Positions 53,290-61,983 of a DNA stretch of 64,000 nt are shown here, piece after piece; positions within the stretch are counted from its first letter, which is position 1, and each line of letters starts with the position of its first letter. The DNA is taken from contig OZ246985.1 in the NCBI GenBank assembly GCA_965232615.1, forward strand, positions 2,108,001 to 2,172,000. The letters are read 5' to 3'. This DNA is from UBA2779 sp965232615 (GTDB lineage: Bacteria > Spirochaetota > Spirochaetia > DSM-2461). The notes under the pieces were generated by a model. That model saw only the letters and a program-made list of their open reading frames with translations, did not search any database and was not told where the DNA came from. A program made the position numbers and the translations under genes.

Positions 53290-53868
53290 TCAAGAAGTAA
53301 CACGGCGGTTCACAAACTCTGAAACTCTTTCAAAGCTTCTGCTCCTCAGTTCCCAGAGAGCCATGGCAGCCTTTGCACAAGCCTCTTCAATGGCCTCTCT
53401 TTCTATCTTATCGGGTCTGCCCAATACATGGTCTACAACACTCCAATCTGCTTTCGGGCGGCCAATGCCGATGTACATTCGATTGAAAGACCCTGTCCCC
53501 AGGGAGTGAATCAGTGATTTCAATCCATTATGACCTGCATTTCCTCCGGCAGTTTTAAGCCTGCAAGTTCCCGGTGGAAGATCCATATTATCCAATACAA
53601 CGAAGAGATTTTCTGGTGCCAGAGAGTATTTCCGCCTGAGATAACCTGCAACTCCTCCAGATTCATTCATATATCCAGACCAGCGAATAAAGGAAACAGG
53701 ACGATTGAACTCATCTCCAGGGATGTCAGATTGATAAACCCTTGAGAATCGACGTTGACGAAATACCACTGCTTTCTCCTGCATCATGGCATCCACAACT
53801 CTGTAACCAGCATTATGACGGGTGAATTGATAGCGTGTTCCAGGATTTCCCAACCCCATGACGAACAT
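53290..53868 (-). CDS. pth: Peptidyl-tRNA hydrolase
   Basis: 192 aa from the ATG at 53868, which gives the family N-terminus MFVMGLGNPGTRYQFTRHNAGY with N8 and catalytic H18. VVLDNMDLPPGTCRLKTAGGNAGHNGLKSLI holds the catalytic Asp and the conserved Asn, and FNRMYIGIGRP follows. Pth frees tRNA from peptides dropped from the ribosome. Longer in-frame starts (for example ATG 53904) overlap the end of rplY and lack a better ribosome site. rplY, pth, tilS and ftsH form one transcription unit. Confidence 0.95.
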   Translation of the reverse strand: MFVMGLGNPGTRYQFTRHNAGYRVVDAMMQEKAVVFRQRRFSRVYQSDIPGDEFNRPVSFIRWSGYMNESGGVAGYLRRKYSLAPENLFVVLDNMDLPPGTCRLKTAGGNAGHNGLKSLIHSLGTGSFNRMYIGIGRPKADWSVVDHVLGRPDKIEREAIEEACAKAAMALWELRSRSFERVSEFVNRRVTS

Positions 53869-53881
53869 GGGGTTACCCAGA

Positions 53882-54523
53882 TTATTCTTTTCCACTACCC
53901 TCATGATCACTGGTATCCGAATCGGCATCGATCGAAATATCACCCTCAATGCCTTCCTGGTCGGTTTCAACCTCCCCGCCAGCAAGGGAAACAACAACGA
54001 CTGTAAGATTCAGGTCTGTCCTTACTTCAATCCCTTTCGGGATTGAAATTTCTCTCACATGAAGGGATTCTCCAACTTCAAGGTGATCTATGTTTACGGA
54101 AAAATTTGATGGAAGATCTTTGGGAAGACAAACAACTTCAAGCTCAGATATCTTATTCTCCAGAATCCCGCCTTCTCGAACACCCTTTGGAGTTCCTTCA
54201 AGATGTATGGGGATCCTTGTGTGGAGTTTTCTGCCAGCATGAATGGCATAGAAATCAATATGATAAACCGAATCGGTCAGAATATCATCCTGTGTGTCTT
54301 TGATGAGCACCTTATGCTCTTTTTTCCCATGCTTCAAATCAATGATAGTATTATTGGAAATATTGCGAAATCTGCTCATCCATTCCTTTGCATCGACGGA
54401 AATTGTACTTGGACTGCCCGTTCCATAGAGAATTGCGGGTATCCTGCCTTCTCTCCTTAATTGTCCAATGCTCCCTTTATTCTTCACATCCCGGGACTCA
54501 ACTACCAGTTGCATTCTTTCCAT
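53882..54523 (-). CDS. rplY: 50S ribosomal protein L25 (general stress protein Ctc type)
   Basis: 213 aa, the long TL5/Ctc type with a C-terminal domain. L25 binds 5S rRNA. LVVESRDVKNKGSIGQLRREGRIPAILYG, HKVLIKDTQDDILTDSVYHIDFYAI and IPIHLEGTPKGVREGGILENKISELEVVCLPKDLP are typical; the tail is acidic. The ATG at 54523 has GGAG upstream. It lies between pth and the tRNA-Gln gene. The rplY-pth pair is widely conserved. Confidence 0.94.
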   Translation of the reverse strand: MERMQLVVESRDVKNKGSIGQLRREGRIPAILYGTGSPSTISVDAKEWMSRFRNISNNTIIDLKHGKKEHKVLIKDTQDDILTDSVYHIDFYAIHAGRKLHTRIPIHLEGTPKGVREGGILENKISELEVVCLPKDLPSNFSVNIDHLEVGESLHVREISIPKGIEVRTDLNLTVVVVSLAGGEVETDQEGIEGDISIDADSDTSDHEGSGKE

Positions 54524-54570
54524 GAATCTCCTCCATTATTACTCAATAAAACTCATCTGTTATCCATTAG

Positions 54571-54642
54571 CTAGGACGGCAGGATTCGAACCTGCGAATG
54601 CCGGGATCAAAACCCGGTGGCTTACCGCTTGCCGACGTCCTA
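54571..54642 (-). tRNA. tRNA-Gln (anticodon TTG)
   Basis: 72 nt. The acceptor stem is TAGGACG/CGTCCTA with discriminator G; the D arm contains AAGCGGTAAG; the anticodon stem ACCGGG/CCCGG... closes the loop TTTTGAT with anticodon TTG at positions 34-36; the T arm is GCAGG-TTCGAAT-CCTGC. CCA is not encoded. The U1-A72 pair is typical of bacterial tRNA-Gln. It lies between spoVG and rplY on the same strand. Confidence 0.95.
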
Positions 54643-54661
54643 TCGCTTGTACTTGCTTTTC

Positions 54662-54949
54662 TTACTGAATTTCTCCATTGATGGATTCATCAGCATCTCC
54701 CATCTTATTATACTCGTCAAGAATCCGGCTTTGCATCTTAACCCTGAAACTTGTGTTGATGGGATGGGCAACATCTTTGTAATCACCGTTTTTTGTTTTA
54801 CGGCTCGGCATAGCAATGAAAAACCCATTATCACCATCAATAATTTTCAAATTGTGGACAACAAATGAGTCATCAAATGTTATGGTCACATAGGCCTTCA
54901 ATTTTCCTTCCGAATGAACCTTTCTGATACGAATATCAGTAATATCCAT
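54662..54949 (-). CDS. spoVG: RNA/DNA-binding regulator SpoVG
   Basis: 95 aa from the ATG at 54949 (AGGAGG seven bases upstream). MDITDIRIRKVHSEGKLKAYVTITFDDSFVVHNLKIIDGDNGFFIAMPSRKTKNGDYKDVAHPINTSFR is the SpoVG family signature. SpoVG binds DNA and RNA and regulates varied processes in Bacillus, Staphylococcus and Borrelia. The family is regularly present in spirochaetes. A sigma-70-like promoter lies just upstream. Confidence 0.95.
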   Translation of the reverse strand: MDITDIRIRKVHSEGKLKAYVTITFDDSFVVHNLKIIDGDNGFFIAMPSRKTKNGDYKDVAHPINTSFRVKMQSRILDEYNKMGDADESINGEIQ

Positions 54950-54983
54950 GCCAATCCTCCTGAAGCGGTTGCCAATGATATAT

Positions 54984-55011
54984 TCTATACCTATACTCTG
55001 GCTAGATTCAA
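54984..55011 (-). promoter_or_regulatory. Candidate spoVG promoter
   Basis: On the sense strand TTGAAT (55006-55011), a 16-base spacer and TATAGA (54984-54989) resemble a sigma-70 promoter. It would give a leader of about 25-30 bases before the spoVG ATG. Confidence 0.4.
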
Positions 55012-55457
55012 GGGTTTTTGTGAGAGACAGGCAAATCGAGAAAGTCATATAACTGTTACTATTCTTCATATATCTATATGGGAAATAAAAATAAATAGAA
55101 TAATTCCAGCATTAGAATGAACTCATAAAAATGAGAAAATTTCCATCATCACGATGAGAAACAGAGAATTTACCCCTGTGGCCTCAAATCGGGGGTATAC
55201 ACCTGGTGTTAGAAAGCTTGTTAATGCAATAAAAACCCCTGCCAATCTCGTTATTACATGGTAAAAAACAATTTGCATGGAATCTTACTCTGCTATTTCC
55301 TCACTGATCCAACTCGAAATGTATCAATTCCAGTGCCTCGAAGCAAAAAACTGGTTTGTGGAATCTGATCGTTATACTCCTTTGTATGTGTCCACTGCAT
55401 ATGAGGGATCAGGAAGTGATCGGGATTCCAGAATGGCTCTTACAGGCTTCCTGACAC
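55012..55457. other. Intergenic region between spoVG promoter and csrA
   Basis: About 450 bases without a convincing gene. It is A/T-rich near 55050-55130 and contains two short inverted repeats (TACCCC...GGGGTA at about 55169-55198, followed by ACACCTGGTGT). Downstream of csrA an 8-bp stem TCAGGAAG/CTTCCTGA with a 31-base loop has no T-run. An 86-codon frame at 55277-55537 (+) overlaps csrA and was rejected. Confidence 0.5.
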
Positions 55458-55685
55458 TTATTTTTTGTTCCCCGGTAGATTCAGGGAAGGGAGATTTACT
55501 GGAGCAGAAACAGCAGCCCGGTTTTCATCCTGAATAGCAAGAAAAACCTCATTCCTGAACACAGAGACATCCGGTGGTGCCTGTATCCCAAGTTTGATCT
55601 GATCACCTTTAATATCTACAATCGTTACCTCAATACGTTCATCAATAATAACACTTTGATTTTTACGGCGGGATAGAATCAGCAT
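55458..55685 (-). CDS. csrA: Carbon storage regulator CsrA
   Basis: 75 aa. MLILSRRKNQSVIIDERIEVTIVDIKGDQIKLGIQAPPDVSVFRNEVFLAIQDENRAA is a full CsrA fold with the RNA-binding R6/7-type arginines at the start and the R44-region RNEVF. CsrA dimers bind GGA motifs in mRNA leaders and block translation. The ATG overlaps the end of fliW by 7 nt, so CsrA and its antagonist are made together. Likely targets in this window are the two flagellin leaders. Confidence 0.96.
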   Translation of the reverse strand: MLILSRRKNQSVIIDERIEVTIVDIKGDQIKLGIQAPPDVSVFRNEVFLAIQDENRAAVSAPVNLPSLNLPGNKK

Positions 55686-56137
55686 GCGTTTCTGGCAGAG
55701 AAAGTGGCTATTTCTTCCATAATATTATGCCTGACCTGCCAACTCTCATCACTGGAGATGCATTGACGGCCCACCCGGCTTTCCCTGTTTAATATGATAG
55801 GACCTTGCAGGTTGGCTGTCATATACTGGTGGTCATCCGGTATTGTGACTATGGCGAATTTCAATAGTCTCTCATCCTCAATACTATCCAGTTTCAGAGC
55901 TTCAAGATCGATGGGATCCAGGCATGGCTTGTAGTCTGGACGGATTATTTCCGGATCAATCAAGACAAATGCAATATCCCGCACATCGAGGGACTGCAGC
56001 CAGTAGAAAGGATGCTGCTGAGCATTCATCAGAATATACTCAACCATACCATCAAAGCCGTACAAACCGGATGGTATGGTAATTCGTTGTCTTTCATCAA
56101 CTTCAATCTGACCATAAGCTTTGGTATCTACTAACAT
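55679..56137 (-). CDS. fliW: Flagellar assembly factor FliW
   Basis: 152 aa. FliW binds both flagellin and CsrA and, when flagellin is exported, is free to inhibit CsrA. ITIPSGLYGFDGMVEYILMNAQQHPFYWLQSLDVRDIAFVLIDPEI and FAIVTIPDDHQYMTANLQGPIILNRESRVGRQCISSDESWQVRHNI are typical FliW segments. It sits between flgL and csrA, the conserved order in Bacillus and spirochaetes. Confidence 0.95.
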   Translation of the reverse strand: MLVDTKAYGQIEVDERQRITIPSGLYGFDGMVEYILMNAQQHPFYWLQSLDVRDIAFVLIDPEIIRPDYKPCLDPIDLEALKLDSIEDERLLKFAIVTIPDDHQYMTANLQGPIILNRESRVGRQCISSDESWQVRHNIMEEIATFSARNAC

Positions 56138-56141
56138 ACCA

Positions 56142-57389
56142 TTACCTTAAGAAATCCATCAAAGACGGCTGAAGGATTCGCCCTGCAACCTGATATGCTG
56201 CTTTTTGTGTATACTGAAGCATTTTCATTTCCGTGATTGCCTGAGTTACATCAAGGTCAGTAATACTGGATTTCCAGTTTCCAAGAGATTCCAGATCTTC
56301 ATCCATTCGACTGGAATTTATCGACAGCCGATTGGATTCAGATCCCAGATCAGCGATGTTTCTCAGCAAAGAATCCAGTCCCTTGTCCAGACCACCAACA
56401 ATGGCACCACCAATCCTTTCCTGATTCCCGGCTAACAGAGCATCCCTCAGGGAAATGACCTGGTCAACCAGTCCACCTCCGGACACCGTAGCATCAGGAT
56501 GCCAGTTATTCTGCGGTTGTGTGTTTCCAAATTCCCTCAACAGACCCATATCAACCAGTGCCCTGCCTTCAACAGGTTCCAGCCAAATCTGATGCGGAAT
56601 AGTCGTATTTAAATTCAATGAGCCCGTTACGGGATCCAGAGACGCTTTGACAGCCGCTCCTGAGTCGTTGATTTTCCTCACAACTGTTTTAATATTATCA
56701 CCTGGTTCCAGACTGATTTCATTTCCATCCAGGATGAATCGATTAGTTTCCCTGACAATGAATCCCTCAGTGTCATTGGCACCGAAGATTTGCTGCGACT
56801 CAGCCCAGAAGACTTCATTACCCTGAAGATTCAATTTGACTGTCCTGCCATCGTTTATTTCCATGGTACTGCGACTCAAATCACCAGAATAGGAAACACT
56901 GGAAATAGCCGCCGAACCAAGACCGGGGATTCTGCCCTTTTGCACCAGAAAAGGTGGTGTTGTTGTATCATCTCCAGCGAACAGAAATTGTCCATCCCCA
57001 CCTTTAGCATTTATCACGTTGGTAAGCTCTTCAAGGAGTTCATTGACTTCTACAGCCATCATGCTCAATGTTTCCGGTGAGTTGGTTCCATTTGATCCCT
57101 GAATGGCCAGTTCCCTGGAACGATGAATCAGGGTGACAGCCTCGCTCATATAGCCCTCAGCCTGTGCCATACGACCTTGAGCATAATCAATGTTTTTTAT
57201 ATAACGTGAAGCACGCATTTCTGCAGAATCCAGGCGTGTAGCATGGGCCGCATCAATCGGTGCATCTCGAAGACTGCCAATAGATCTGGAAGAAGAAATT
57301 CCATTCTGTGCCTTGTTCATTAAAAAATCCAGATTGGACATCTGAAAGCGATTATCAAGCATTGGCATATTCGTGCTGATTCGCAACAT
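56142..57389 (-). CDS. flgL: Flagellar hook-associated protein 3 FlgL
   Basis: 415 aa. FlgL is the second hook-filament junction protein. The N-terminus MLRISTNMPMLDNRFQMSNLDFLMNKAQNGISSSRSIGSLRDAPIDAAHATRLDSAEMRASRYIKNIDYAQ and the C-terminal NSSRMDEDLESLGNWKSSITDLDVTQAITEMKMLQYTQKAAYQVAGRIL resemble flagellin ends, as expected for FlgL. The middle region is longer than in enterobacteria. It follows flgK by 3 bases. Confidence 0.95.
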   Translation of the reverse strand: MLRISTNMPMLDNRFQMSNLDFLMNKAQNGISSSRSIGSLRDAPIDAAHATRLDSAEMRASRYIKNIDYAQGRMAQAEGYMSEAVTLIHRSRELAIQGSNGTNSPETLSMMAVEVNELLEELTNVINAKGGDGQFLFAGDDTTTPPFLVQKGRIPGLGSAAISSVSYSGDLSRSTMEINDGRTVKLNLQGNEVFWAESQQIFGANDTEGFIVRETNRFILDGNEISLEPGDNIKTVVRKINDSGAAVKASLDPVTGSLNLNTTIPHQIWLEPVEGRALVDMGLLREFGNTQPQNNWHPDATVSGGGLVDQVISLRDALLAGNQERIGGAIVGGLDKGLDSLLRNIADLGSESNRLSINSSRMDEDLESLGNWKSSITDLDVTQAITEMKMLQYTQKAAYQVAGRILQPSLMDFLR

Positions 57390-57392
57390 ATA

Positions 57393-59270
57393 CTAAACCC
57401 CCATCCTGTTAATTATTGTATCGAGCATCTGGTCAATATTGGTTATGAATCGTGCAGCAGCATTATACCCATGCTGAAATTTAATCATTTCCGAGAATTC
57501 TTCATCCATATTGACCCCGGAGATGGACTGCCGAAGGATCTCAAGTTCCTGCATCATGAGCTTATGACTATCAGCCGTTTGTGAGGCGACTTCTCCCTTG
57601 AGTCCTATATCAGCAACAGCCAGAGAAAACCAATCATCAAATGCCTCACTCCTGCCACTGAGTACAGGTCTGTGTCTAAGTTGGGCAATGTCAACTGCAG
57701 CCCGGTTATCTCCATCGGCAGGTTTTCGACCCGTGTCACTTAAACCCGAAGCCACCCTGGACGGATCTGTCAACAACTCCCTGTTAACCCTCAACCACCC
57801 CGAGGGATGATTAAGCGGTGACACAGAGTAGGCTGTTCCTCCAGGTCTCAGTGCCAGAACAGCATCAGGAGTCTGCCAGTCGTAAGCTGCCTCAGGACCA
57901 CTGCCTCCAAGTAAACCTGCATAACCAGTGAGAAACTGACCTGAATCCTCCACATGACGAATAACAAAATCCGGGGTATCCCTGGTATCTGTTATACCGG
58001 CCCTGAGTTCCAGACGCCCCTCCCTGTCCAATCGGGCCGTCACTTCCGCGGGTGAAGCATTGATACGATCAAGTATCATACCCACTGTATCCATGGCATT
58101 ATATGGAATATCGACAAGTCCATCATTTCCATCGATGGTGATTACTCCGGCAAATCCCACAGGAGATTCACTGTGCAGTTCATGTATACCCGTAAGACGA
58201 TACACATAGGTGGAATCCAACTCTCCGTCTCCACTGCGGTCGTAGTTACCTGATAAATTATCCACGAATGGATATTCCTCGAAAAAATTGTATCCCGTAG
58301 CACCATTGTCAGACCATCCATCTCGATGGATTCCATTTACAAGGTCTGCAAAGGACATGGTCATTTCATCAAAGGATTGTATTTCTCCAAGAATATCCAC
58401 GTCACGGAGTTCAATGAGGGCCCCAAGTTTTCCTGATTTGATGGTAAACTCCCGTCCATTGGATTCCCAGACAATGTCATGATGGCCTTCGTTATTGGGA
58501 TTGGGATCTGTATCCAGATATGATACCAGTTTACCCTGAATGAGATGCAGCCCCCCGGTATGAATCTGGAACTCATCCGGATCCCTGTTTTCCACAGTTA
58601 CCGGAATGTAGGTTGATAGTTTGTTAACCAGTAAATCCCGCCTGTCATAAAGATCGTTGGGATTGTCTCCTACTGCCTCGGATTTTACAATTTCCTGGTT
58701 GACAGCCTTGATATCCGAAAGGATTCCATTAACTTCCCCTACAGAAACCACCACATCTTCATCAACCATTTTCCGAATCTGCTGAAGCCTTGAGTATCGC
58801 AGGTTGATTCCATCCATCAGAGCTTCACCCCGCCTCAAAACCCCCTGTCGTTCAGCCTGTCCATCTGGACGCATGGATAGTTCCTGCCATCCCTCCCAGA
58901 ATTTATCCATCATGAAACGAACCGAGGTATCGTAGGGCTCCTTATGCACTTGTTCTACCTGTAAAAGATAGGAATCCCGGGTACTCCAGTAAGAGGAAAG
59001 GTCGCTCTCAGCAATGATGCGGTTTTCCAGAAGCTCATCACGAACTCGTTCAATACTGGCAGCACCCACCCCTTGACCGATTTGACCTGGAACTTCTGCA
59101 CGGTTAAGTTGAGGCCTGTAAAGAGGATCGACTGTACCCAACTTGACTCTTTGCCGACTGTAACCTTCTGTTGAGGCATTGGAAAGGTTATGCCCTATCG
59201 TTGTTAATCCTTTTTGATGAGCGTTGAGACTGCGTTTCCCAATCTCAATACCACTGAATGTACTTGACAT
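57393..59270 (-). CDS. flgK: Flagellar hook-associated protein 1 FlgK
   Basis: 625 aa. FlgK joins hook and filament. The N-terminus MSSTFSGIEIGKRSLNAHQKGLTTIGHNLSNASTEGYSRQRV carries the axial-family motif, and the C-terminus SGVNMDEEFSEMIKFQHGYNAAARFITNIDQMLDTIINRMG is the FlgK/FlgE-type end. The start has AGGAGG six bases upstream. It is placed after the flgN-like gene with 9 bases between. Confidence 0.95.
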   Translation of the reverse strand: MSSTFSGIEIGKRSLNAHQKGLTTIGHNLSNASTEGYSRQRVKLGTVDPLYRPQLNRAEVPGQIGQGVGAASIERVRDELLENRIIAESDLSSYWSTRDSYLLQVEQVHKEPYDTSVRFMMDKFWEGWQELSMRPDGQAERQGVLRRGEALMDGINLRYSRLQQIRKMVDEDVVVSVGEVNGILSDIKAVNQEIVKSEAVGDNPNDLYDRRDLLVNKLSTYIPVTVENRDPDEFQIHTGGLHLIQGKLVSYLDTDPNPNNEGHHDIVWESNGREFTIKSGKLGALIELRDVDILGEIQSFDEMTMSFADLVNGIHRDGWSDNGATGYNFFEEYPFVDNLSGNYDRSGDGELDSTYVYRLTGIHELHSESPVGFAGVITIDGNDGLVDIPYNAMDTVGMILDRINASPAEVTARLDREGRLELRAGITDTRDTPDFVIRHVEDSGQFLTGYAGLLGGSGPEAAYDWQTPDAVLALRPGGTAYSVSPLNHPSGWLRVNRELLTDPSRVASGLSDTGRKPADGDNRAAVDIAQLRHRPVLSGRSEAFDDWFSLAVADIGLKGEVASQTADSHKLMMQELEILRQSISGVNMDEEFSEMIKFQHGYNAAARFITNIDQMLDTIINRMGV

Positions 59271-59279
59271 ACCAACCTC

Positions 59280-59765
59280 CTACAGGTGATGAGAAAGGAT
59301 TACGGGATTCAGTTTTTCAGAATCAGATCGACCCTGCTGGTTGTAAATCCGGCCTCGGGTTGATGGATAGAATACTTCCATGATTTCCCGGCTTAATCGT
59401 CCTTGAGATTCAGCATAATCGACTACTCCCCGGATACGACTTTTAACCATAAGCAATCGAACTTTGATATCACTTTTTATCCTGTTCACACTGTTTCGGA
59501 ACTCTGGTTCAAGTTCCGAGACTATTTGATTGAAATCTCTGTCGCCACAAATACTGCCAGTCAATTCTTCCCGGTTTTGTTCCAGGGAACTGAAAAACTC
59601 CGTTTTTTTTTCCATGAGCTTGAAGGATTCTTCCAGACCAGTCCACTCCCTGCGGTGAATACTTGATCTCAATCTTCCCACAGTTTCAGCAATTTCTTCC
59701 AGTAGATTGCATTCCTGGTTCATAAGTGAGACTAATTGATCCCAGATATGACGTTCATCACTCAT
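59280..59765 (-). CDS. flgN: FlgN-like flagellar export chaperone
   Basis: 161 aa, mainly helical. FlgN is the cytoplasmic chaperone for FlgK and FlgL. MSDERHIWDQLVSLMNQECNLLEEIAETVGRLRSSIHRREWTGLEESFKLMEKKTEFFSSLEQNREEL is in keeping with FlgN family helices at the N-terminus. Assignment relies on size, helical character and position directly before flgK-flgL, since FlgN sequence is weakly conserved. The start at 59765 begins the flgN-flgK-flgL-fliW-csrA unit; repeat element 8 lies upstream. Confidence 0.75.
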   Translation of the reverse strand: MSDERHIWDQLVSLMNQECNLLEEIAETVGRLRSSIHRREWTGLEESFKLMEKKTEFFSSLEQNREELTGSICGDRDFNQIVSELEPEFRNSVNRIKSDIKVRLLMVKSRIRGVVDYAESQGRLSREIMEVFYPSTRGRIYNQQGRSDSEKLNPVILSHHL

Positions 59766-59826
59766 ATTGACTCCTGAATCATCCCTTCATCATCGGCCAA
59801 CAATGTATGTGATGTTAATATTTATA

Positions 59827-59985
59827 AGGCACCTCTAATAAACCTTATTTCGTTTTTGGCTTGATCTTTTTCCTCGCTGCTACGTTGTCAAAATGCTCAC
59901 GTAATCAGGTGCGTACCGGAGGAGCAAAGTTCCGAGGAACGCACCGCCATTGCGCCAGATTCCAAAAACGGTTTTAGAGGTTGCC
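59827..59985. mobile_element. MITE-like element 8 (single palindrome unit), TSD TATA
   Basis: 159 bp, the basic one-palindrome form in the same orientation as element 1. TATA is directly repeated at 59823-59826 and 59986-59989. The palindrome has GGAGCAAAGTTCC, so one inner pair is a mismatch. Its last base is the third base of the mutL stop codon. Confidence 0.87.
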
Positions 59986-61760
59986 TATACCTTTCGTCCC
60001 ATCAATTCAAAAAGTTCGTTACGGCTTATTTCAAACCATATCGGCCGCCCATGAGGGCATCGCGGAGTATCAAGATTAAACGCGTCATGCAGAATTTGAC
60101 TGGCAGCAGCGGCATCAAGGACATTTTTATCTTTTACAGCAGTTTTACAGGCAACATCGGCCCATAACGATTTTTCTAAATCTTCAGGAGTTCCAATACC
60201 ATCTTCGATGGATTCCACCAATTCCCTCTCAAGACCTTTGGCCGCAAAGGGGAGAGCGGTCAGTTCCCACTCATCATCATCATTTTTTCCAAACTTCAAA
60301 CCCATTTTTTCCAGACGATCCATGCGGAGTTCCAGACGCATCAATGCTGTTCTATCGAGGTTCAACCGCAAAGGAAACAAAAGATGTTCGGTAACAGGTT
60401 CTGAATTGCACAATTTTTCATAGAGGATGCGTTCATGGGCAGCATGCTGATCAACAATAAAAAGTGAATCGGATGATTCCGCCAACAGAAAAACCCCCAT
60501 TACCTGTCCCAGATAACGAAATTTGGTGTTTTTTTCAAGAGGAACGGGATTGAAACGTTCGAATGGTTCATGTTTGTGATCTGATTCTCTTAACTCTCTG
60601 GTTGTTGCAGCAAAAATCTCTGCCTGGCGGGGTTTTGTTCGATAAGAGGTCTGATTATATGCCGCATATTCATGAGTTTCTGCCGATTTCCAGGATGGTA
60701 AATATGCATTATTCTCTTCAGGAGAAGCTTTGATTGAGGAACGCTTTTCGTACGACTCCCTGCTCAGGCGGTCTTTGATGGTCTCTATAACCTGGTGACG
60801 GATTGTGGATAAATCTCTAAACCGTACTTCTCTCTTGGCAGGATGAATGTTGAAGTCAACAAGCTGTGGATCAATTTCAATGAACACAAAAGCAATGGGG
60901 AATGTGCCTCCAGGTAGCCAGGAATTGTAGGCATGTACGGCACCCTGAACCAGGGAATACTCATTGATTCGGCGTCGATTGACATTGATATGGATGTACA
61001 TTCTATCCTTACGGCTTATTTCCGGTCTGGCGTGTATAATGGTTACCGAAGAGTCATCCGAAATATGATTTGTTTCCCACCATGTCGATTGTGATCCCAA
61101 TCCTGGCCAGCACAAACTCACTCTATCGATGTAAGACCCCGACGGGAGGAACGTTTTTAATTGACCATCAATAAACAGCCTGAAATTGATTTCCGGATGT
61201 GCTGCCGCTTTTTCAAGGAATGCACGGCGACAAAGAGTTGTCTCAGCCCGTGTGCTCTTGAGAAACTGTCTCCGGGCCGGAAGATTGAAGAATAGATTCT
61301 TCACAGAAACCGTTGTTCCCGGCTGTCCAGATGAAATTCCCTGTTCGATAACTTTTCCTCCATGAACACACAGTCTGAATGCTTTCTCAAATGATTTTGA
61401 TATAATCTCAAGACGGGAGCAGACAGCAAGACTGGAAAGGGCTTCCCCCCGAAATCCCAGAGTGGTTATTCTTTCCAGATCATCAACGGTGGAGAGTTTA
61501 CTTGTTGCATGAGGCAACCAGCAAAGTGCCAGATCTTCTTCATTCATTCCATGCCCATTGTCCGATACTCGGATTTCATCAATACCGCCGCTATGAATGT
61601 ATACCGATATATCTGTCGCCTGAGCATCGATGGCATTATCAAGTAATTCTCTGACTGCGGCATAAGGTCGATCAATCACTTCACCAGCTGCGATACGCTG
61701 AGAGACTGTTGTTGACAGAATCTGGACACCTGGTAGATTTTTCTTTATCTTGTATGTCAT
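59985..61760 (-). CDS. mutL: DNA mismatch repair protein MutL
   Basis: 591 aa from the ATG at 61760; an earlier in-frame codon at 61820 is possible. The GHKL ATPase part has RIAAGEVIDRPYAAVRELLDNAIDA, VSDNGHGM and TLGFRGEALSS. The C-terminal endonuclease motif VDQHAAHERILYE fits DQHA(X)2E(X)4E, and CPHGRP is at the end, so this MutL is the nicking type used in methyl-independent repair. The TAG stop is completed by the border of repeat element 8. No mutS is in the window. Confidence 0.95.
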   Translation of the reverse strand: MTYKIKKNLPGVQILSTTVSQRIAAGEVIDRPYAAVRELLDNAIDAQATDISVYIHSGGIDEIRVSDNGHGMNEEDLALCWLPHATSKLSTVDDLERITTLGFRGEALSSLAVCSRLEIISKSFEKAFRLCVHGGKVIEQGISSGQPGTTVSVKNLFFNLPARRQFLKSTRAETTLCRRAFLEKAAAHPEINFRLFIDGQLKTFLPSGSYIDRVSLCWPGLGSQSTWWETNHISDDSSVTIIHARPEISRKDRMYIHINVNRRRINEYSLVQGAVHAYNSWLPGGTFPIAFVFIEIDPQLVDFNIHPAKREVRFRDLSTIRHQVIETIKDRLSRESYEKRSSIKASPEENNAYLPSWKSAETHEYAAYNQTSYRTKPRQAEIFAATTRELRESDHKHEPFERFNPVPLEKNTKFRYLGQVMGVFLLAESSDSLFIVDQHAAHERILYEKLCNSEPVTEHLLFPLRLNLDRTALMRLELRMDRLEKMGLKFGKNDDDEWELTALPFAAKGLERELVESIEDGIGTPEDLEKSLWADVACKTAVKDKNVLDAAAASQILHDAFNLDTPRCPHGRPIWFEISRNELFELMGRKV

Positions 61761-61983
61761 ATTTATAGTGTAATAATTATTGCCAGTTGCTACTATGATT
61801 CTAGAATGAACATATTGCATATGAATGCTTTCAGTCTCTATCCAGCAGCAGGATGTACCCGCAGGACAGACTGAATTCCTGGATATACTCTGTGTTTCAT
61901 ACCTGACAGAACATCTTCTGGAGTATTGCCGAGTCCCGTATTATGACTATGAATGAGTTTGAAAAAGGTTCTAACAGACTGTT

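Noticed and set aside
53281..53290. GGGCACCTC next to the pth stop, like the tip of a MITE end
   Set aside because: Only nine bases match, the following sequence diverges and no partner end is found within 700 bases.
55277..55537. 86-codon open frame on the plus strand
   Set aside because: It overlaps the 3' end of csrA, has no ribosome site and its composition is not protein-like.
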